A stretch of 64,000 bases of DNA, from the NCBI RefSeq assembly GCF_000282475.1, contig NZ_AKJF01000097.1, positions 26,508 through 90,507 on the forward strand. The letters run 5' to 3'. How positions within the stretch are numbered: the first letter of the stretch is position 1; every line of letters starts with the position of its first letter. The DNA comes from Pseudomonas sp. GM78. Lineage in GTDB: Bacteria; Pseudomonadota; Gammaproteobacteria; Pseudomonadales; Pseudomonadaceae. The notes under the pieces are model-generated. The model made no database searches. It was not told where the DNA came from and worked only from the letters and a program-made list of their open reading frames with translations. Shown one piece after another: positions 60,330-64,000 of the stretch. The position numbers and the translations under genes were made by a program.

Positions 60330-61823
60330 CTATAGGGCTACCACCCGGTTACGCCCAGTCTCCTTGGCTTGATACAACGCCTTGTCCGCGGCAAACATCA
60401 GCACCTCCAGGTTGATGTCGGAGCAGGCATTCCAGGTACTGATGCCAATGCTCACGGTAATCGGCGAGTCGGCGCCGTCGATCAGCGGTAGCTGCTCGAC
60501 GGCCTCTCGAATGCGCTCGGCGATCTGTTGTGCGCCCGCCATGTCGGTTTCCGCCAGAACCACCGAAAACTCCTCGCCACCGTAGCGTGCGACCAGGTCG
60601 GCAGGTCGCCGTACATGGGTGCGCAACACATTGGCCACCGCGCGCAAGGCCTCGTCACCGGCTTGATGGCCATGGCGGTCGTTGAAGGCCTTGAAGTGAT
60701 CGGCGTCGATCATCAGCAGCGACAATGGCTTGCCGGATCGCTGGGCGCGAAACCACTCATGACGCAACGTCTGGTCGAGCGTTCGGCGGTTTGCCAGGCC
60801 GGTCAAGGCGTCGGTGGCGGCCAGTTGCGCCAGTTCCAGCTCGGCATGGTGGCGCAGTCGCAGTTCGCGGCAGAGCAACCAGGTCAGCCACAGCAGGCAC
60901 GCACACAGGGCGATCGTGGCCAGGCTCACCACCAGCGCCGTGCGTTGCCATGAAGCAAACACTTCTGCGCCCGACAGCGCCACGATGACAATCAGCGGCA
61001 GATTGCCAACCTGGGAAAAGGTGTAGAGCCGCTGGTCCTGGTAGCGAGCCGAGACACTGCTGAAGCTGCCGTTGCCTTCTTTGACGATGCGCTGGAAATT
61101 GGGGCGGTTGCTGAAGTCAGAGCCAGTCAGGTCTTCGCCCTGGCGAGGGACCTGGGCCAGTAGGATTCCATCCTTGTTGATCAGGCTGATCGAACTGTCG
61201 GGACCAATGTTCAGGCTGTTGAACAGTTGCTCAAAGTAGCTCAGGCGCATGGCCGCTTCGGCGACCCCGAGGAACTCGCCCTGGGCGCCACTGATCCGGC
61301 GACTGAAGCTGATGCGCCATTCGTTGTTTGCCAGGCGGGAGCGAAAAGGTCGGCTGATGAACATGCTCGGGTCGCTGTTGTTCACGTGGGACTGGAAGTA
61401 TTCGCGGTCGGCAAAGTTGCCTGTCCTGGGTTCTCGCGAAGCCGAGTCGGCGACCACGTTGCCCTGCTGGTCAAGCAACAGGATGTCACCCTTGTACGGA
61501 GCTGCGGTGGCGCGATCGAACAAGGCCAGATGGCGGATCTGCGGGGAAACCTGTATGAGGTCTTCGCGTCGGGAGGTCGCGATCAAGCCGAGCAAGGAAA
61601 CGTCGTAGAGCTCGACGTTACGCAGGACGTCGGCTTCGATCAATTGCACGATGTTGGCAGCGGAGCGGCTGGCTGACAGTTCGGCATTGGCGCGCTCACG
61701 CACCAGCAGGAACGCCACGATGCCGAGGATCGCGATCACCATCAACACGCTGCCGACAATCACCAATCGCTCGGAGCGCGTGGATGGGGTTGTTGGGTGA
61801 AATGTCGCGCTGCGCTCGCTCAT
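60330..61823 (-). CDS. Membrane diguanylate cyclase with periplasmic sensor
   Basis: 497 residues. Helix 1 (about 23-43), a periplasmic dCache-like sensor (about 44-285), helix 2 (about 296-316), then a GGDEF domain (about 335-497). The active-site motif RYGGEEF is intact, and the product-inhibition I-site RPAD sits five residues before it. It should make c-di-GMP in response to an extracytoplasmic signal, favouring biofilm over motility. Minus strand, converging on lpxC. No EAL domain; ligand unknown. Confidence 0.93.
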   Translation of the reverse strand: MSERSATFHPTTPSTRSERLVIVGSVLMVIAILGIVAFLLVRERANAELSASRSAANIVQLIEADVLRNVELYDVSLLGLIATSRREDLIQVSPQIRHLALFDRATAAPYKGDILLLDQQGNVVADSASREPRTGNFADREYFQSHVNNSDPSMFISRPFRSRLANNEWRISFSRRISGAQGEFLGVAEAAMRLSYFEQLFNSLNIGPDSSISLINKDGILLAQVPRQGEDLTGSDFSNRPNFQRIVKEGNGSFSSVSARYQDQRLYTFSQVGNLPLIVIVALSGAEVFASWQRTALVVSLATIALCACLLWLTWLLCRELRLRHHAELELAQLAATDALTGLANRRTLDQTLRHEWFRAQRSGKPLSLLMIDADHFKAFNDRHGHQAGDEALRAVANVLRTHVRRPADLVARYGGEEFSVVLAETDMAGAQQIAERIREAVEQLPLIDGADSPITVSIGISTWNACSDINLEVLMFAADKALYQAKETGRNRVVAL

Positions 61824-61924
61824 GATTCTGGCTTCTGCTGTCTAGGCGTCGGGAACATTCTTTTACAAGAATCGGGCAGCGTCCCGGACACCCGTCACAT
61901 CCACAGCATCCCTGCGCACTCCGG

Positions 61925-61960
61925 ATAAAAAAAAGGCCAGCAAAACCTGCCGGCCTTTTG
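61925..61960 (-). terminator. Intrinsic terminator after the OprD-family gene
   Basis: On the minus strand AAAAGGCCGGCAGG...CCTGGCCTTTT with a following T-run (A-run at 61926-61935 on plus), 12 nt past the stop codon. Confidence 0.85.
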
Positions 61961-61971
61961 TTTACTGAAGC

Positions 61972-63291
61972 TTAGAAGACATTGAGCGGGTAGTCGAAGA
62001 TCACCCGGTACTCGTCGGTGTCCTGGTCCAGTGCGCCATACCCGTTGCCGCCCCGGTTGGTCGCCCATTGCAGGCGCAGCGCGAGGTTTTTCGCCTGGCC
62101 GGCCTGCACCACGTACCTGAGTTCGATGTCGCGCTCCCAGTGCCTGGCGTTTTTGCCGTCGGCGCTGTACCACGCGCTATACCCGGGGCTGTCTGGATCG
62201 ACCTTGGTCAGGTCCAGTTTGCCTCGGGAGTAGGACAGCGCCGAGGTCAGTCCCGGCAGGCCGAGCCCGACAAAGTCATAGGCGTACTTGAGTTTCCACG
62301 AGCGTTCGTTCGGGCCGTTGAAGTCCGAGTATTGTTGGGAGTTGTCGAGGAAGACGCTGTCGCCCTGGCTGATGTAGTCGAACGGGGTGTTGCCGTTCAC
62401 CCGCTGGTAAGCAGTGGTGACGCTGTGATTGCCGACGCCGACAGTGAAATGCAGGCTGTAGGTGTTGTTGTCGATGTTGCCGAGCAGCGCATCGCCTGTG
62501 TCTTGGGTGTGATAGAAGTGCAGGCCCGGGTTGAGGCTGACTACCTCGTTGAGCGCATAGGTGTAATCGAGGTCGTAGTAGTACTGGTTCCAGATGCCCT
62601 TGAGCTCGGCGGCATACAGGCTGCTGCTCACGCCCGGCAAAGCGCTCCAGGCCACGCCAGCCCAGTTGAGGTGCCGGCTTTCGTCACCCTCGGCCAGGGT
62701 GCCGTAGGAGGTACCGATGCGGGTATGGCCGCTTTGGTTATACGGCTTGGTGAAGCTCGCTTGACCCCCTTCGATCAGCCAGCCGTCGAAGCTGTGGTTG
62801 GTCAGGCTGACACCGCGAAAGGTCTGCGGCAGCATGCGGGTTTCACCGCCAGCAATCACCGGGTTGGCGAGAAACAGGTCGCCGGCCTTCAATTCGGTAT
62901 CGAAGGCACGCATTTTCAGGGTACCGCCTGCGGTGGAGAACGAGCCCGGAGCTTTGCCGTTGCCATCGCTGACCGGCAGGATGCTCGAATTGTCCGTGCC
63001 GCCGCCACCGTCGAGCTTAAGCCCGAGCATGGCGTGGGCATCGAAGCCGAAGCCGACGTTGCCTTCGGTGTAGCCCGACTCGAAGATGCCCAGAAAACCT
63101 TGACCCCATTCAATGTTGTCGTCGGCCTGCTGCTGGCGATTGCGGTTCATGTAGTAGTTGCGTGCGTTGAACGTAAGGCTGGCGCCTTCGGCGAAACCCT
63201 GGGCGGTTGAATCATCGGTGGCGTGAGCATTGGCGGCCATCGTTGCAGCGATTGCAACGAACAGCGCAGGTGTACTGAATGGGAAACGCAC
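61972..63291 (-). CDS. OprD-family outer-membrane porin
   Basis: 439 residues. Signal peptide [24 protein letters not shown]; the mature protein opens with the OprD-type [20 protein letters not shown] and ends in an aromatic beta-barrel terminus (IFDYPLNVF). OprD porins take up specific small acids, amino acids or carbapenems. Start taken as GTG at 63291, with AGGAG 11 nt upstream and family-typical MRxPF; an ATG at 63324 gives a longer form with no better ribosome site. Substrate not predictable. Confidence 0.9.
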   Translation of the reverse strand: MRFPFSTPALFVAIAATMAANAHATDDSTAQGFAEGASLTFNARNYYMNRNRQQQADDNIEWGQGFLGIFESGYTEGNVGFGFDAHAMLGLKLDGGGGTDNSSILPVSDGNGKAPGSFSTAGGTLKMRAFDTELKAGDLFLANPVIAGGETRMLPQTFRGVSLTNHSFDGWLIEGGQASFTKPYNQSGHTRIGTSYGTLAEGDESRHLNWAGVAWSALPGVSSSLYAAELKGIWNQYYYDLDYTYALNEVVSLNPGLHFYHTQDTGDALLGNIDNNTYSLHFTVGVGNHSVTTAYQRVNGNTPFDYISQGDSVFLDNSQQYSDFNGPNERSWKLKYAYDFVGLGLPGLTSALSYSRGKLDLTKVDPDSPGYSAWYSADGKNARHWERDIELRYVVQAGQAKNLALRLQWATNRGGNGYGALDQDTDEYRVIFDYPLNVF

Positions 63292-63382
63292 GTGGGGTAA
63301 AGCTCCTGGGTCAGCGGGGAACATCACTTTTCTTACAGTCGCAGGGGGGGCTTGTTGACGCAGCGGGTTATAAAACCACAAC

Positions 63383-63411
63383 GAAAAAAAGCCGCTGATG
63401 GCAGCGGCTTT
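63383..63411 (-). terminator. Intrinsic terminator after the small exported-protein gene
   Basis: On the minus strand AAAGCCGCTGCC-AT-CAGCGGCTTTTTTT, a stem with a seven-T run, 68 nt past the stop codon of the 74-residue gene. Confidence 0.85.
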
Positions 63412-63478
63412 GAAGACAACTTTTCAATGGGAAGAGCCGATGAAAAGTGTCGAGGGAAACTGGAGCGATGCGCGTAAA

Positions 63479-63703
63479 TCAGCTGTCTTTCTCAGCCTGC
63501 TTGACCTGGACGCTCGACGCTTGTGGGGCTTGGGTGGCCTCCTGGGCTTTGGCGGTCATCTCGATCTGGTGCTCTTCGTACGCGGCGGCTCGTGCGGTAT
63601 TTTGCGCGACGAAGGCCTGCGACTCTTCAGCCATGGCGAATGGAGACAGAAAAAGAGAAGACAGAACGAAAGCGCTGGCAATACCCATACTGTTGGACAT
63701 CAT
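63479..63703 (-). CDS. Small exported protein of unknown function
   Basis: 74 residues. Signal peptide MMSNSMGIASAFVLSSLFLSPFAMA with cleavage near residue 25; the mature 49 residues are Ala/Gln/Glu-rich and probably helical (QAFVAQNTARAAAYEEHQIEMTAKAQEATQ), no cysteines. AAGAAGG lies 5 nt before the ATG and a perfect terminator lies downstream, so it is a real transcription unit. No family recognised. Confidence 0.7.
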   Translation of the reverse strand: MMSNSMGIASAFVLSSLFLSPFAMAEESQAFVAQNTARAAAYEEHQIEMTAKAQEATQAPQASSVQVKQAEKDS

Positions 63704-64000
63704 TTAAACCTTCTTGCTTGGCAAGTGCTGTTTGGTGCGGGCAAAGATAAGGGGCTGGGGGGAAAGGAAAAAGAGCGGATTCATGAAAGGACTGTTACGC
63801 AAAGAGCAAAGATCGAGCTTCCGACACAGCGCGCGGGAAAGATTTTTTGTAGAAGCCAGGCTTGCCGGCGAAGGCGTCCCGACAGCTGGAGCTAATCTTT
63901 CAGGTGTACATATCCATTTCTGCGGTAACGGCCACTTATGGTTTCGCTTTTACAGCGAGTCACTTGGAAGAGCCCCAAGTAACCAAGGGCTCTTGCCCCT
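63704..64000. other. Non-coding tail: promoter region, single REP copy and a dispersed Pseudomonas repeat
   Basis: 63704-63840 should carry the promoter of the 74-residue gene. 63850-63877 is a solitary REP half (GCCAGGCTTGCCGGCGAAGG, same family as 37021-37096). From about 63928, GGTAACGGCCACTTATGGTTTCG...AAGTAACCAAGGGCTCTTGCCCC resembles a dispersed repeat I know from many Pseudomonas intergenic regions; it runs out of the window. No coding frame supported. Confidence 0.55.

Overview
This 64 kb window is ordinary core chromosome of a Pseudomonas from the fluorescens/putida side of the genus. The GC content is high, and gene content and order match the genus: uraA-upp-hpt-PA4642-mqo, trpS-zapE-rplM-rpsI-petABC-sspAB, dolP-gmhA-yraN-lpoA/rsmI-rnpB, then the complete dcw cell-wall and division cluster from mraZ to lpxC. 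Several families of Pseudomonas REP/REPIN palindromes sit between genes. I see no prophage, integrase, transposase, CRISPR array, tRNA or rRNA.

Layout. 1-4.9 kb: uracil uptake and salvage (uraA, cut by the window edge, and upp) diverge from hpt, followed by two small conserved genes and convergent mqo. 4.9-5.6 kb holds no gene I can support. 5.6-13.5 kb: a small gene behind a strong Pho-box-like repeat, a YajG lipoprotein, an acyltransferase, zinc-ribbon and DUF2007 small proteins, a SRAP protein with altered active-site positions, an M48 lipoprotein protease, a TMEM165/GDT1 Mn2+ exporter behind a yybP-ykoY riboswitch, rsmC and a 2-hydroxyacid dehydrogenase. 13.6-22.6 kb: a LysE exporter, then an accessory-looking catabolic block of AlkK-type acyl-CoA ligase, DUF1302, DUF1329 and a 912-residue MalT-like LuxR regulator. 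22.7-32 kb: MBL hydrolase, OmpA-like lipoprotein, zapG, alpha/beta hydrolase, trpS, zapE, a GlxA-type regulator diverging from an acyl-CoA dehydrogenase, and an aldo/keto reductase. 32-37 kb: rplM-rpsI, petABC (cytochrome bc1) and sspAB. 37-42 kb: dolP-gmhA-yraN-lpoA diverging from rsmI, then RNase P RNA. 42.4-60.3 kb: mraZ-rsmH-ftsL-ftsI-murE-murF-mraY-murD-ftsW-murG-murC-ddlB-ftsQ-ftsA-ftsZ-lpxC, nearly all translationally coupled by 1-11 nt overlaps, behind a sigma70-type promoter with three phased MraZ-type repeats. 60.3-64 kb: a membrane diguanylate cyclase, an OprD-family porin, a small exported protein and repeat sequence.

How it fits together. Most genes serve envelope growth (dcw, lpoA, dolP, zapG, zapE, gmhA, lpxC), translation (trpS, rplM, rpsI, rsmC, rsmH, rsmI, rnpB), respiration (mqo, petABC) and nucleobase salvage. 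The acyl-CoA ligase/DUF1302/DUF1329/LuxR block and the acyl-CoA dehydrogenase are catabolic; two of these have CA-rich Crc/Hfq-type motifs just upstream of the start codon.

I did not find a wholly new multi-gene system. The best leads are the riboswitch with mutually exclusive downstream helices, the Pho-box-controlled small gene, the SRAP protein with two changed catalytic positions, the DUF1302/DUF1329/LuxR block, and the TrpRS with an extra C-terminal domain.
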